A DNA stretch of 64,000 bases from CAZSNT01 sp964607765 (lineage in GTDB: Bacteria > Verrucomicrobiota > Lentisphaeria > Oligosphaerales > JABHEG01). Shown here piece after piece: positions 50,707-59,762 of the stretch; the first letter of the stretch is position 1, and each line of letters opens with the position of its first letter. The position numbers were made by a program, and so were the translations under genes. Location: contig CAZSNT010000018.1 of the NCBI GenBank assembly GCA_964607765.1, forward strand, positions 1 through 64,000. Direction: 5' to 3'. The notes beneath the pieces are model-generated. The model saw nothing but the letters and a program-made list of their open reading frames with translations, was not told the origin of the DNA and did no database searches.

Positions 50707-51193
50707 TGCCGTAGATGAAGGAGGAGATGATGAAAACGGCGACGCCGCAGGTAATGGCAGAATCGGCAACATTGAATGCGGGCCAGGTGAAAGAGCGATA
50801 GAAGACGAGAATGAAATCAATAACTTCCTTGTAAACGACACGATCCCACAGGTTACCGACTATCCCGCCCAGCATGAATGCCAAAGCGAGTGCGCGCTCC
50901 GATCGCCCTTCGGCCAACGTTCGAAAGTAGACGATAAGGAGCACGGCGACCACCGCGGAAATCAGACTCAGTACCTGAGTGTAGTCGGCGAGAATCCCCC
51001 AGGCCCCGCCCGTGTTGCGGTAGTGCACAAAGTGCAGGAAGCCGGGGATGACGACGCGCGGTGCGCCGTTCTGTGCCCACTGTGCCACGACCCAGTGCTT
51101 GGTGGCCCGGTCCAGCAGAAACACGGCGAGACTGAGCGGGGCGGGAAGGCGCCAGAAATTGAGTATGAGGGTATTGGGTTGGTTATTGTTCAC
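50663..51193 (-). CDS. lspA: Lipoprotein signal peptidase (signal peptidase II)
   Basis: LspA (176 aa from 51193) removes lipoprotein signal peptides and would process the many lipoproteins encoded nearby. It has four membrane helices; the catalytic Asp pair is in GGIVGNLWDRV and FNVADSAI, and HYRNTGGAWG is conserved. The start is unclear: GTG 51193 and TTG 51223 both lack a good Shine-Dalgarno sequence. It lies between uvrC (83-113 bp upstream) and miaA. Confidence 0.95.
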   Translation of the reverse strand: MNNNQPNTLILNFWRLPAPLSLAVFLLDRATKHWVVAQWAQNGAPRVVIPGFLHFVHYRNTGGAWGILADYTQVLSLISAVVAVLLIVYFRTLAEGRSERALALAFMLGGIVGNLWDRVVYKEVIDFILVFYRSFTWPAFNVADSAITCGVAVFIISSFIYGNEQEPTSDTAPDDS

Positions 51194-51306
51194 GTGCGGC
51201 CGTGGGGCGAACGAAGACAACAAGAATGACTGACACGACCCACAATATATCTACAGAGGAGAGGGCGATCAAGGTTGCCCCTGCCCTGCCCCGATTCTGC
51301 GGAGCC

Positions 51307-52827
51307 CTACGCCCTGCCCTTTTCCGCGCCCGTGCCTGGCGGATCGGGTGCACGAGGCGAAGCATGCCGCCAGAGGTACTCGTGTATTGTGGTGGCGAGA
51401 CCGATGCCCAATCCAGGCGTCCTGGCCGCTATCTGCGCCGGCGACGCGTTCCGGAGCCTCCGGACAGAGCCGAACTCGCGAAGCAGCGCCTGCACACGTT
51501 TCGGTCCGACGCCCTCGATCTCTGCGAGCACGGAGTCCGCGATCCGCTTGCGGCGCAGGTTGTGGTGGTACGACAGGGCAAACCGGTGCGCTTCATCGCG
51601 GATCGCCTGCAGCAGGCGCAGCCCCAGGTGGTGGCGCGGCAACACCAGCGGGGTGTCATTGCCCGGCAGGTAGATCTCTTCGCGTTTCTTCGCCAGCCCC
51701 AGCACGGGCAACGGCGGCACACCCGCCCGGTGCAGAGCGGCAACGGCACCGGCCAGTTGACTGCTTCCGCCATCGATCACAACCAAGTCAGGCAACTCCC
51801 GGCCGTCGGACTGCAAACGCGCGTAGCGACGGAATACCACTTCCGATATCATACTCACATCATCTCTGGCATCGGGAGAACGGACACGGTAGCGTCGGTA
51901 GCTGTTCTTGTCGGGTCTGCCGTTGCGGAACATCACCAGACTGCCAACAGCCATTGTCCCACGGATGTTCGATATGTCGAAGCACTCGATTACGTTCGGC
52001 GGCTGCGCCACACCAAGGGCTTCTTTCAGAGCTGCCACCCCGTCCCCCTCCCCTGCCCTGCCCGTCGCTGCCACGGTAGCACGTACGAACGTCCGCCTTC
52101 TCGCAGCGTCACAGACGAACCGGCAGTTCTCGATCATGTCCCGGAGTCTGGCGGCATCCTCAAACCGGTTCCTCTGCGCGAGCTTCTCCATCTCGGCGGT
52201 CAGGTCGGCAATGATCTCTGTTGTGTCGCCGTGCAGGACGCGAATGGCGCCCTCGAGCTGCGCCGCGTACCCGCCCGCGTCGACCTCACCGGTGCAGGCG
52301 CGGGAGCACGCGCGCACGGCATGATCCAGGCAGTGCCGACGTGTTGTCTGGTCGGGGTTCCGCGCCGCGCACGTTCTCAGCCGGAACCGTTTGGCAAGAA
52401 ATCGGACCGTGGCCCGGAGAGCGCCGGCGCGCGGAAACGGACCGAAGTAGAGCCTTCCATCGTCCTTGCGTATCCGGGTCAGCTGCAGCCGCGGGAATGC
52501 CTCTGTTCGATCGATGCAGATGTGGAGGAAGCGTTTGTCGTCGCGCAACTCAACGTTGTAGCGTGGCGCATACTCCTTGATCAGCCGCGATTCGAGCAGC
52601 AGCGCCTCGGCTTCCGTGTTCACTTCGATCGTCTCGTAGTCGGCGATGCTGTTGATCAGGGCACGCAGCTTGACGTCGGCGCGCGCGGCACGGGACGGCT
52701 GGAAGTAGCTTGCCAGACGCTTGCGCAGGGACTTGGCTTTGCCGACGTAGATGATCTGTCCCGTGGAGTTCCTGAACACGTAGACCCCGGGGGAAGCGGA
52801 CACCTCTTGAGCGGAAAAGCGTTTCAT
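51307..52827 (-). CDS. uvrC: Excinuclease ABC subunit C
   Basis: UvrC (506 aa) makes the dual incisions in nucleotide excision repair. It has an N-terminal GIY-YIG nuclease domain (about 10-90: SPGVYVFRNSTGQIIYVGKAKSLRKRLASYF), a Cys-rich central region (RTCAARNP...HCLDHAVRACSRACTGE), a UVR motif (about 205-240), a C-terminal RNase H-like domain (IECFDISNIRGTMAVGSLVMF, VVIDGGSSQLA), and HhH motifs (IEGVGPKRVQALLREFGSV). It is about 100 residues shorter than the E. coli protein but all domains are present. Confidence 0.96.
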   Translation of the reverse strand: MKRFSAQEVSASPGVYVFRNSTGQIIYVGKAKSLRKRLASYFQPSRAARADVKLRALINSIADYETIEVNTEAEALLLESRLIKEYAPRYNVELRDDKRFLHICIDRTEAFPRLQLTRIRKDDGRLYFGPFPRAGALRATVRFLAKRFRLRTCAARNPDQTTRRHCLDHAVRACSRACTGEVDAGGYAAQLEGAIRVLHGDTTEIIADLTAEMEKLAQRNRFEDAARLRDMIENCRFVCDAARRRTFVRATVAATGRAGEGDGVAALKEALGVAQPPNVIECFDISNIRGTMAVGSLVMFRNGRPDKNSYRRYRVRSPDARDDVSMISEVVFRRYARLQSDGRELPDLVVIDGGSSQLAGAVAALHRAGVPPLPVLGLAKKREEIYLPGNDTPLVLPRHHLGLRLLQAIRDEAHRFALSYHHNLRRKRIADSVLAEIEGVGPKRVQALLREFGSVRRLRNASPAQIAARTPGLGIGLATTIHEYLWRHASPRAPDPPGTGAEKGRA

Positions 52828-52861
52828 CGCTGACTACGATCGACTTTTTGAAGGTGGATGT

Positions 52862-52890
52862 TTGACAGGTTGCGCATCTCACGCTAGTTT
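52862..52890 (+). promoter_or_regulatory. Candidate sigma70 promoter for trpB2
   Basis: TTGACA (52862-52867, perfect) and TAGTTT (52885-52890) are spaced by 17 bp, 125 bp upstream of the trpB2 ATG, in the gap divergent from uvrC. Confidence 0.5.
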
Positions 52891-53015
52891 CGCGGACACG
52901 CCGTGGGCAATCTGACTGGGGCCGGACAAGCCCTGTCAAGGCGGTTCCCGTAGAGCATGCGGCACTATTCGACAGTATACGGTTCCGAAGCGCAAACAGC
53001 CAGGAGTACACGTAC

Positions 53016-54386
53016 ATGATCGAACCCACGAAGATCTTCTTGGATGAGAGCGAGATTCCGCGGCAGTGGTACAACATCGCCGCCGACATGCCGACCCCGA
53101 TGCGTCCCCCACTGCATCCTGCCACCGGGCAGCCTGTAGGGCCTGACGATCTGGCGCCGGTGTTCCCGATGAATCTGATCGAGCAGGAGGTCTCGCAGGA
53201 GCGCTGGATCGACATCCCGGAGGAGGTGCTGGAGAAACTGCTGCTCTGGCGTCCCAGCCCGCTGTACCGGGCGAAAGCGCTCGAGAAAGCGTTGGATACT
53301 CCCGCCAAGATCTACTACAAGAACGAAGGGGTGTCCCCGCCCGGCAGCCACAAACCCAACACGGCTGTCGCTCAGGCTTACTACAACAAGGCATTCGGGA
53401 TCAAGCGCCTGACCACGGAAACGGGGGCCGGACAGTGGGGCAGCGCCCTGGCGTTTGCCACACGGCTCTTTGGTTTGGAGCTGAAAGTCTACATGGTCCG
53501 AATCAGCTTTGACCAGAAGCCCTTCCGGAAGCTGATGATGCAGACATGGGGCGCTGAGTGCATTGCCAGCCCGAGCCCCTACACCAATGCCGGCCGCAAT
53601 GTTCTGGAAGAGATGCCGGACACTCCGGGAAGCCTGGGTATTGCCATCAGCGAAGCGATTGAGGATGCGGTCACGTCGCCCGGCGGCGACACGCGTTACT
53701 CGCTGGGCAGCGTCCTCAATCATGTGCTGCTGCACCAGACGATCATTGGTCTGGAGGCGCAGAAGCAGATGGCGAAAGTGAATGCGTATCCTGACGTTGT
53801 CATTGGCTGCTGCGGCGGCGGCTCCAACTTTGCCGGCCTGTCGTTCCCGTACATTCGCGACAAGATCCACGGCAAGGAGGTGCGGATCACTGCTGTCGAG
53901 CCCGCTGCGTGCCCGACCATGACCCGGGCGCCGTTCGTCTACGATTTCGGTGACACGGCCATGACCACGCCGCTGCTGCCCATGCATTCGCTGGGACACG
54001 ACTTCGTGCCGCCGCCGCTGCACGCCGGCGGCCTGCGCTACCACGGCATGGCGCCGCTGGTGAGCCAGTTGGTTGAGGACAACCTGATTGATCCGGTCGC
54101 AATCCATCAGCTGGAGTGTTACGAAGGCGCCGTTCTGTGGGCGCAGACCGAAGGCTTCATCTCGGCGCCGGAGACATCCCACGCCATCGCGGCTGCCATC
54201 CGCGAGGCGCGCCAGGCGAAGGAAGAAGGCAAGGAGAAGGTCATCCTGATGAACTGGTCCGGGCACGGTCTGATGGATCTGACAGGCTATGACGCCTTCC
54301 TGACCGGCAAGCTCGCCGACTACGCGCTGCCGCAGGACCAGATCGATGCGGCCCTCGAGCGCATCCAGGACTTCCCAAAGCCGTAA
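53016..54386 (+). CDS. trpB2: Tryptophan synthase beta-like PLP enzyme (TrpB2)
   Basis: The 456-aa product is of the TrpB2 subfamily: a long N-terminus (IPRQWYNIAADMP), RPSPLYRAKALEKALDTPAKIYYKNEGVSPPGSHKPNTA with the PLP lysine, TETGAGQWGSALA, GCCGGGSNFAG (phosphate loop), and RYHGMAPLVS. TrpB2 proteins make tryptophan from indole and serine, usually without a partner TrpA; no trpA is nearby. AGGAG precedes the ATG. A strong terminator follows, so it is monocistronic. Confidence 0.93.
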   Translation: MIEPTKIFLDESEIPRQWYNIAADMPTPMRPPLHPATGQPVGPDDLAPVFPMNLIEQEVSQERWIDIPEEVLEKLLLWRPSPLYRAKALEKALDTPAKIYYKNEGVSPPGSHKPNTAVAQAYYNKAFGIKRLTTETGAGQWGSALAFATRLFGLELKVYMVRISFDQKPFRKLMMQTWGAECIASPSPYTNAGRNVLEEMPDTPGSLGIAISEAIEDAVTSPGGDTRYSLGSVLNHVLLHQTIIGLEAQKQMAKVNAYPDVVIGCCGGGSNFAGLSFPYIRDKIHGKEVRITAVEPAACPTMTRAPFVYDFGDTAMTTPLLPMHSLGHDFVPPPLHAGGLRYHGMAPLVSQLVEDNLIDPVAIHQLECYEGAVLWAQTEGFISAPETSHAIAAAIREARQAKEEGKEKVILMNWSGHGLMDLTGYDAFLTGKLADYALPQDQIDAALERIQDFPKP

Positions 54387-54418
54387 CCTGCAACGAACGT
54401 GTCAGGCAGACACACAGA

Positions 54419-54460
54419 CCCCCCGGGCTGCGCCCTGTGCGCCAGCCCCGGGGGGTTCTT
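54419..54460 (+). terminator. Rho-independent terminator after trpB2
   Basis: CCCCCCGGGCTG (54419-54430) pairs with CAGCCCCGGGGGG (54443-54455) with one bulge, forming a 12-bp GC-rich stem, followed by TTCTTT. It begins 33 bp after the trpB2 stop. Confidence 0.8.
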
Positions 54461-54480
54461 TCCGGGACCGGAACGGTGCG

Positions 54481-54780
54481 ATGATCGACAGTGAAGACAG
54501 CCGCAGCAGACGTTGCCCCAAGCTGGGGCACGAAGTGACATTCCGGTACTGTCGCCAGCAGGAATGCGACCGGTTGTGTCCGCGCATTCTCACGTGCTGG
54601 TGGGAGGCGTTCGACGTGGATGAGTTTCTGCGGAAGCATGTGCCTGCTGACACGATGCAGGAGCTTCGTGCGCCCCGGGCGCGACCCAAGGTGGCAACGC
54701 TCCTTGAACTGATCGAACAGGCCAAGAAGGCGCAGGCTGAAGCTCAGCCATCCTCGTCGTGCGACCGGGAACATGGCTGA
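54481..54780 (+). CDS. Small Cys-rich protein, unknown
   Basis: The 99-aa product begins MIDSEDSRSRRCPKLGHEV and has a compact Cys set (RRCPKLGHEVTFRYCRQQ, ECDRLCPRILTCWW) in the first 42 residues that could hold a metal or Fe-S cluster. A helical C-terminal half (ATLLELIEQAKKAQAEAQ) follows. From memory, similar short RCPxLGHEVxFxYCR proteins occur in PVC bacteria and deltaproteobacteria with no known function. It starts right after the trpB2 terminator and overlaps the 3' end of the convergent dCMP deaminase gene by 37 bp. Confidence 0.72.
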   Translation: MIDSEDSRSRRCPKLGHEVTFRYCRQQECDRLCPRILTCWWEAFDVDEFLRKHVPADTMQELRAPRARPKVATLLELIEQAKKAQAEAQPSSSCDREHG

Positions 54781-55301
54781 ATGCCGTGCGCGCCGGAGAG
54801 CTCAACGGCGGACACGTAGTCGGCCAGATCATAGCGGATGACACGTTCCGGCATGGGGAGTCGGCACAGCTCAACGTGAGACTCGGCGAAAAAGCGCTCT
54901 GCCATCGTGTCGTGGTAGTCCGAGAAGACAACCACCCGGACAATCCCCGCTGCAATGAGCGCCTTGGCGCAGGCCGTACACGGCATATTCGTAACGTAAC
55001 TTGTTGCACCTGTAATTGTAATGCCGTGTCTTGTCGCCTGGCAGATGGCGTTGATCTCAGCGTGATTCGTCCGCACGCAGTGCCCGTTCTCCAGAAGACA
55101 GCCGTGTGTGGTGCAGTGCGCCGTCCCGGGCAGAGAGCCGTTGTAGCCCGTGCTCAGCACAAAACGATCGCGGACCAGGACGCAACCGCAGTGCATTCGC
55201 GGGCACGTGGAGCGTTCCGAGGCGAGCATTGCGAGCTTCAGGAAGTACTCATCCCAGTGGGGACGCGCCGCGCAATCAGGGATGTCTGTCGTTTTGGACA
55301 T
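54744..55301 (-). CDS. comEB: dCMP deaminase family protein
   Basis: The 185-aa protein deaminates dCMP to dUMP for dTTP synthesis. The zinc site is TNHAEINAI (His, catalytic Glu) with MPCTACAKAL; a second zinc-like set sits in TAHCTTHGC...GHCVR, as in ComEB and T4-type dCMP deaminases. WDEYFLKLAMLASERSTCPRMHCG is the typical start. The ATG at 55301 is chosen by family N-terminus; GAAGGAG is about 15 nt upstream, somewhat far. Confidence 0.92.
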   Translation of the reverse strand: MSKTTDIPDCAARPHWDEYFLKLAMLASERSTCPRMHCGCVLVRDRFVLSTGYNGSLPGTAHCTTHGCLLENGHCVRTNHAEINAICQATRHGITITGATSYVTNMPCTACAKALIAAGIVRVVVFSDYHDTMAERFFAESHVELCRLPMPERVIRYDLADYVSAVELSGAHGIQPCSRSHDEDG

Positions 55302-55447
55302 GCGTCGGGCTTGTTGCTCCTTCTCGTTGACCGGATATGATAGCCTGCCGCGGGCGGAACGCCACCCATGGGCCCGCTTTCCTGAAACCAGGATCGCCGA
55401 CACCTTGCCGGGACGACGGCACCGGGCACGCAATACAACACGGTGTG

Positions 55448-57652
55448 ATGAACCAGCCAGCACAGCAAACAGCCGAGGCAGCCGCCAAGCCGTCGCCCCC
55501 CGCCGCGTCCATGGCGCAGACCATGTACCTCGTGGGGTTCCTGACCATCGGCTCGCAGATTCTGCTGGTGCGCGAGATCTTCACCGCTCTCTACGGCAGT
55601 GACATAGCCATCGCTTTTGTCATGGCGTCGTGGACGCTGTTCACCGGCATTGGCGCCTGCGCGCTGGGCAGGCTTCTGGCGCGCAGCCGTGTCAACCCTC
55701 GCTGCGGGCAGGCCCTCTACTGTGCGCTGATAGTGCTCGTTTTCCTCGCGCTCCGACGATGGGGGGCAGAGTCTCTCATCACGCTGCCGCAGTACCTGTT
55801 CATCCCGGTCTTCCTCTGCATGCCGTGCCTGTTGGGCGGCGCGCTCTTCTCGTGGGTGGTGGCACGCTACGCGGACACGACGCCGCAGGCAACGGCAACT
55901 GCGTACGCTGACGAAACAATGGGCGGCCTGACAGCGGGCCTGGCTATCCCTGCATACACGCACTTGGGCGGCACGGCGACGCCTGCGCTTCTCTGTTTCT
56001 TGAGCGCGGCCACGCTGCTGGCCGTCTTCTCCCGTTTCTGCCTGCGCAAACGCGTGCGGTTGCCGTTGCTGGCCGGGGCCATACTCGCCGCGGCTCTGGT
56101 GCTGCCTTTCGAGGCCGTAGAGCGGCGCGCGCTGTCACTGCACTACCCCCGGTACCGTGTTCTGGATCACCGCGACACTCCCTACTGTTCCCTCACCGCG
56201 GCCGCCCGTGACGAGCACGTGGTTGTCTTCGAGAACGGACTGCCCCTGCCCTCCTCGGTCGTGACGCCAAGCAGGGAGGCGCTGGCTGCTCTGATCACGG
56301 TCTTCCCACGGCACTGGAGGAACGTGCTTGCCGTTGGCAGCACGGGAGCAGGCATGTCCGAAGTCCTCGGCCGGTTCCGCAACGCTCGCGTTCTGTTCCA
56401 CGAACGCGATGCGGGCAAGATCCGGTTTCTGCACAAATGGTACAGATCGCCTGCGCTCCATGAACAACCGATGCGGACAAGCCGGACCCCCTGGCAGACT
56501 GCAAACAAGACGAGCGAACGGTGGGACCTGATCGCCCTCTTTGCGTCTCAACCCGGCTCACTGCAGGGGAACCAGCAGCTGACCCGTGAGTTCTTTCGTC
56601 AGGCGCGACGCCAACTCGCGGCCGACGGCGCGCTCGTCGTCATTCTGCCGACTGCGCCGGGGTTTGTGCACCCGCTCCAGCAGCGCTACCTGACGAGCGT
56701 TCTCAGTGCGTTGGAGCACGAGTTTGTCTCGACGCTTCGCGTGACAACTGACCTGGGTTGCTGCCTGCTGGTAGGAACGGCAGACAACGCGTCGCGGCCC
56801 CAGCCGATCGACGTTGTGACGCGGCGCTACGAAGCGCCGGAACCGGACACACTGGCAGAGGTCGCGGAGATCCTGTCGCGGATGCAGGGCGAGTCGCTTC
56901 TTCTCGCGGATCGCGCTGCCCCCGTGCGCGACCAACCCAACTCCGTGATGCATCCCGTTGCCTACTTCTCATACCTGCATTTCCGGGGCGAGATGGTGGA
57001 CGGCGTCCCAGCCGTGTTTGGGCTCGTGTGTCGGCCGCAGCCGCTGTGGCTTGGCTGTCTGTTCGCCGTGTCGCTTCTGGTTCTCACATGGCCTGCTGAA
57101 CGGCGGCTGCCGGGATCGCGACCGTTGTTCTGGAGCAGCTGGATTGCCACCATGACAGTCATGTTCAGCATCTACCTTCACCAAAGCGTGGTGGGGCAGG
57201 CGTTCTGGTTGGCGGCGGCACTCATTGCGGGATCCATGGGAGGAATCTGCTTGGGCGCAAGGCGGGGGCGCTCGCGTGCTGTGCCGACGTGGGGGCCGCT
57301 GACCGGGCTGGTGCTGCCGGCGCTGTTCCTGGGATACAGGCTCCTCTCGAGCCTGAACGCGTGGGTGCTGCTCGCCCTGCTCGTGGCGGCGAATGTCTTT
57401 GTCGGTCAACATCTGGGCCGTCGCTTTGCATGGGCCGGCTCACACGCCGATCCGGAGCGTGGTCGGGGAGCAGGCTGGCTCTTCTTCATGGATCTGCTGG
57501 GCGCCACGGGCGGATTCCTTGTCGGCGGCGTGTTGCTGCCGTGGTGGATCGGGTTCAGAACGTCATCCGTGCTCTGCGCGGGCCTGGCCGTTGTCGCGCA
57601 GATCCCGTCTGCAGTCGGGGCCCTGCGGAGCGTGTCCGGACAGGCCGGTTGA
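55448..57652 (+). CDS. Membrane protein with spermidine-synthase-like domain
   Basis: The 734-aa product has about six N-terminal helices (LVGFLTIGSQILLVREIFTALYG...), a soluble spermidine-synthase-like Rossmann domain (about 225-510: NVLAVGSTGAGMSEVL, FHERD), a PNSVMHPVAYFSYL junction, and seven or more C-terminal helices. Such fused proteins are widespread but uncharacterised. The aminopropyltransferase catalytic segment, usually VDxxDP, reads ALFASQPG here, so the aspartates are lost and synthase activity is unlikely. The start at 55448 has only a weak Shine-Dalgarno sequence. Confidence 0.82.
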   Translation: MNQPAQQTAEAAAKPSPPAASMAQTMYLVGFLTIGSQILLVREIFTALYGSDIAIAFVMASWTLFTGIGACALGRLLARSRVNPRCGQALYCALIVLVFLALRRWGAESLITLPQYLFIPVFLCMPCLLGGALFSWVVARYADTTPQATATAYADETMGGLTAGLAIPAYTHLGGTATPALLCFLSAATLLAVFSRFCLRKRVRLPLLAGAILAAALVLPFEAVERRALSLHYPRYRVLDHRDTPYCSLTAAARDEHVVVFENGLPLPSSVVTPSREALAALITVFPRHWRNVLAVGSTGAGMSEVLGRFRNARVLFHERDAGKIRFLHKWYRSPALHEQPMRTSRTPWQTANKTSERWDLIALFASQPGSLQGNQQLTREFFRQARRQLAADGALVVILPTAPGFVHPLQQRYLTSVLSALEHEFVSTLRVTTDLGCCLLVGTADNASRPQPIDVVTRRYEAPEPDTLAEVAEILSRMQGESLLLADRAAPVRDQPNSVMHPVAYFSYLHFRGEMVDGVPAVFGLVCRPQPLWLGCLFAVSLLVLTWPAERRLPGSRPLFWSSWIATMTVMFSIYLHQSVVGQAFWLAAALIAGSMGGICLGARRGRSRAVPTWGPLTGLVLPALFLGYRLLSSLNAWVLLALLVAANVFVGQHLGRRFAWAGSHADPERGRGAGWLFFMDLLGATGGFLVGGVLLPWWIGFRTSSVLCAGLAVVAQIPSAVGALRSVSGQAG

Positions 57653-57756
57653 CGCATGTTGTGCCATCCCTCTCGATTTGGCACGCCCGCCTGCGTATAT
57701 TACCCGCACTGATCGGACGGCAGTGTGGCGCAGACGACCTGGCAGGAGCAACGTGG

Positions 57757-58650
57757 ATGAGTGACGGTCCCGGCAGCACGAATCCGAGAGACTGGCGCGC
57801 ACTCTACCCGTTCACATCGCACTACCTGGAACTCGACGGACCGCGCATGCACTACCTGGACGAAGGCGACGGCGCTCCGGTGGTCATGCTGCACGGCAAT
57901 CCTACCTGGTCGTTTTACTACCGTCACCTGGTCTGTGGCCTGAGGGATTCCTGCCGCGTGGTTGTTCCCGACCACATCGGCTGCGGCTTGTCCGATAAAC
58001 CGCAGGACTACAGCTACTGCCTGAGTCAGCACGTCCGCAACACCACGCGCCTGCTGAACGATCATCTGGGGCTGGAGGACATAACGCTGGTCGTCCACGA
58101 TTGGGGAGGCGCGATCGGGATGGCCTACGCCGAGAGCTTCCCGGAACGCGTTCGTCGCCTGGTGATCCTCAACACCGCGGCTTTCCTGCAGATGCGGTGT
58201 CCACTGCGCATCCGCATATGCAAGACGCCGCTGTTCGGCACGTTGGCTATTCGCGGGCTCAATGCGTTTGCCCGCGCCGCTGTGCGAATGGCGGTCGTTG
58301 CGCCGTCCGCATTGTCGCCCGCGGCCAAAGCAGGATACCTGGCGCCCTACGACAACTTCCGAACCCGCATCGCGACACAACGGTTCGTACAGGACATCCC
58401 GCTCAACCCCGGACATCCCACGTGGCCCGTCGTAGAGGGCATCCAGAACCGCCTGAACGAGTTGGCTGACAAACCGATGCTCATCTGCTGGGGTGAGCAG
58501 GATTTCTGTTTCACGACCAGCGTCCTCGACGCGTGGCAACAGTTTTTTCCCAACGCAACAGTGCACCGTTTCGCGGATGCGGGGCACTACGTATTGGAGG
58601 AAGCGCATGAGCGCATTCTCCCGCTCATCCGCCAGTTCATTGCGCCGTAA
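57757..58650 (+). CDS. Haloalkane dehalogenase/OleB-like alpha/beta hydrolase
   Basis: The 297-aa protein has the haloalkane-dehalogenase layout: oxyanion HGNPTWSFYYRHL, PDHIGCGLSDKP, the nucleophile Asp in VVHDWGGAIGM (HDWGG rather than the esterase GxSxG), and a terminal catalytic His in DAGHYVLEE. OleB beta-lactone decarboxylases of long-chain olefin synthesis share these motifs, but no oleA, oleC or oleD is adjacent. AGGAG precedes the ATG. A metallo-beta-lactamase-fold gene follows after 20 bp, suggesting an operon. Confidence 0.88.
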   Translation: MSDGPGSTNPRDWRALYPFTSHYLELDGPRMHYLDEGDGAPVVMLHGNPTWSFYYRHLVCGLRDSCRVVVPDHIGCGLSDKPQDYSYCLSQHVRNTTRLLNDHLGLEDITLVVHDWGGAIGMAYAESFPERVRRLVILNTAAFLQMRCPLRIRICKTPLFGTLAIRGLNAFARAAVRMAVVAPSALSPAAKAGYLAPYDNFRTRIATQRFVQDIPLNPGHPTWPVVEGIQNRLNELADKPMLICWGEQDFCFTTSVLDAWQQFFPNATVHRFADAGHYVLEEAHERILPLIRQFIAP

Positions 58651-58670
58651 CCTGCAGGGGGCAAGGACAG

Positions 58671-59510
58671 ATGCGTGTGAAGTTCTGGGGTGCGCGTGGC
58701 TCGATCCCCGTTTCCGGACCGGAGTACCTCGAGTTCGGCGGCGACACAACGTGCGTCGAGGTGCTTACTTCGGACGGTAAGACGATCATCATCGATGCCG
58801 GCTCAGCAGTCCGGAGGCTCGGTAATCAACTGATCGAGGAGCGACGCCTGAACGTTCACTTGCTGTTCACCCACGCCCACTGGGATCATCTTCTCGGGTT
58901 CCCGTACTTCAAGCTGATCTACCGCAAGGACGCCAAAGTCACTCTCTACGGTTGCCCGTTCGCGCAGCAGAGCGTGGAGCGGATGATCGCGGACACCATG
59001 GAACCGCCGTACTTCCCCCTCCAGTTCTTCAATGTTCGCGCAGACCTCTCGTTTCGGGGGCTCTGCACCGACGGTTTCACAATCGGCTCTGTGCACATCC
59101 GGCCCATCCTGCTCAGCCACCCGAACCAGGGCCTGGGGTACAAACTGACCGAAGACGGAAAGGACTTCGTCTTCCTGACCGACAACGAACTGGGCCACCT
59201 TCACCCCGGGGGCTGTGAAGCCAAGACCTACACGGAGTTCGCCCGCGACGCGGAACTCCTCGTACACGACGCAGAATTCAGCGATGCGGAGTACGCCTCG
59301 AAGAAAACGTGGGGGCACAGCACCTATCAACAGGCTGTATCACTCGCTCTCGACGCGGACGTCAAACGGCTCGGACTATTCCACCACAATCAAGAGCGCA
59401 CAGACGACCAGGTGCGCGATATCGTCGCGGACTGCGGGAGGCTTATCCGGGAACGCGGCGGCGCTTTGGAGTGTTTCGCGGTCTCGAGGGATCAGGTGAT
59501 CGAGCTGTGA
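58671..59510 (+). CDS. MBL-fold metallohydrolase
   Basis: The 279-aa protein has the metal motif THAHWDHLLGFPYF, further ligands in LLSHPNQGLGY and DNE, and a GHSTYQQAVSLA segment containing His, with HHN near the C-terminus. It resembles cyclic-nucleotide phosphodiesterase/RNase Z-type MBL proteins that begin MRVKFWGARGSIPV. The substrate is unknown. It is downstream of the alpha/beta hydrolase and followed by a hairpin repeat array. Confidence 0.88.
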   Translation: MRVKFWGARGSIPVSGPEYLEFGGDTTCVEVLTSDGKTIIIDAGSAVRRLGNQLIEERRLNVHLLFTHAHWDHLLGFPYFKLIYRKDAKVTLYGCPFAQQSVERMIADTMEPPYFPLQFFNVRADLSFRGLCTDGFTIGSVHIRPILLSHPNQGLGYKLTEDGKDFVFLTDNELGHLHPGGCEAKTYTEFARDAELLVHDAEFSDAEYASKKTWGHSTYQQAVSLALDADVKRLGLFHHNQERTDDQVRDIVADCGRLIRERGGALECFAVSRDQVIEL

Positions 59511-59518
59511 AGCCCCGC

Positions 59519-59759
59519 CCGCTCCCCAACAGCGCGCAACATCCCAGCCACACGCCCCGCTCCCCAACAGCGCGCAACATCCCAGCCACACGCCCCGCTC
59601 CCCAACAGCGCGCAACATCCCAGCCAGGAACCCCGCTCCCCAACGGGGAGCAACATCCCAGCCCAGGGAGAATCCCTGGGGTAAACATGGCTGCCCACAC
59701 ACACACACGCCCCGCTCCCCAACGGGGAGCAACATCCCAGCCCAGGGAGGATCCCTGGG
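59519..59759. repeat. 38-bp repeat array with perfect hairpins (REP-like)
   Basis: Five units starting GCTCCCCAAC lie at 59521, 59559, 59597, 59635 and 59714 (spacing 38, 38, 38, 79). The last two carry perfect hairpins, GCTCCCC-AAC-GGGGAGC and CCCAGGGA-(GAA/GGA)-TCCCTGGG; in the first three the right arm is mutated to AGCGCGC. The array spans the gap between the convergent MBL and DNPH1-like genes. It may act as a terminator and resembles trans-mobilised REP elements. Confidence 0.85.
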
Positions 59760-59762
59760 GTA

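Noticed and set aside
55448..57652. Functional spermidine synthase
   Set aside because: The catalytic Asp segment is missing and the domain is embedded between membrane regions.
57757..58650. Long-chain olefin (ole) cluster
   Set aside because: The hydrolase is OleB-like, but no oleA, oleC or oleD homologue is adjacent.
59519..59759. CRISPR array
   Set aside because: Repeats are direct tandem units with internal hairpins and no unique spacers.
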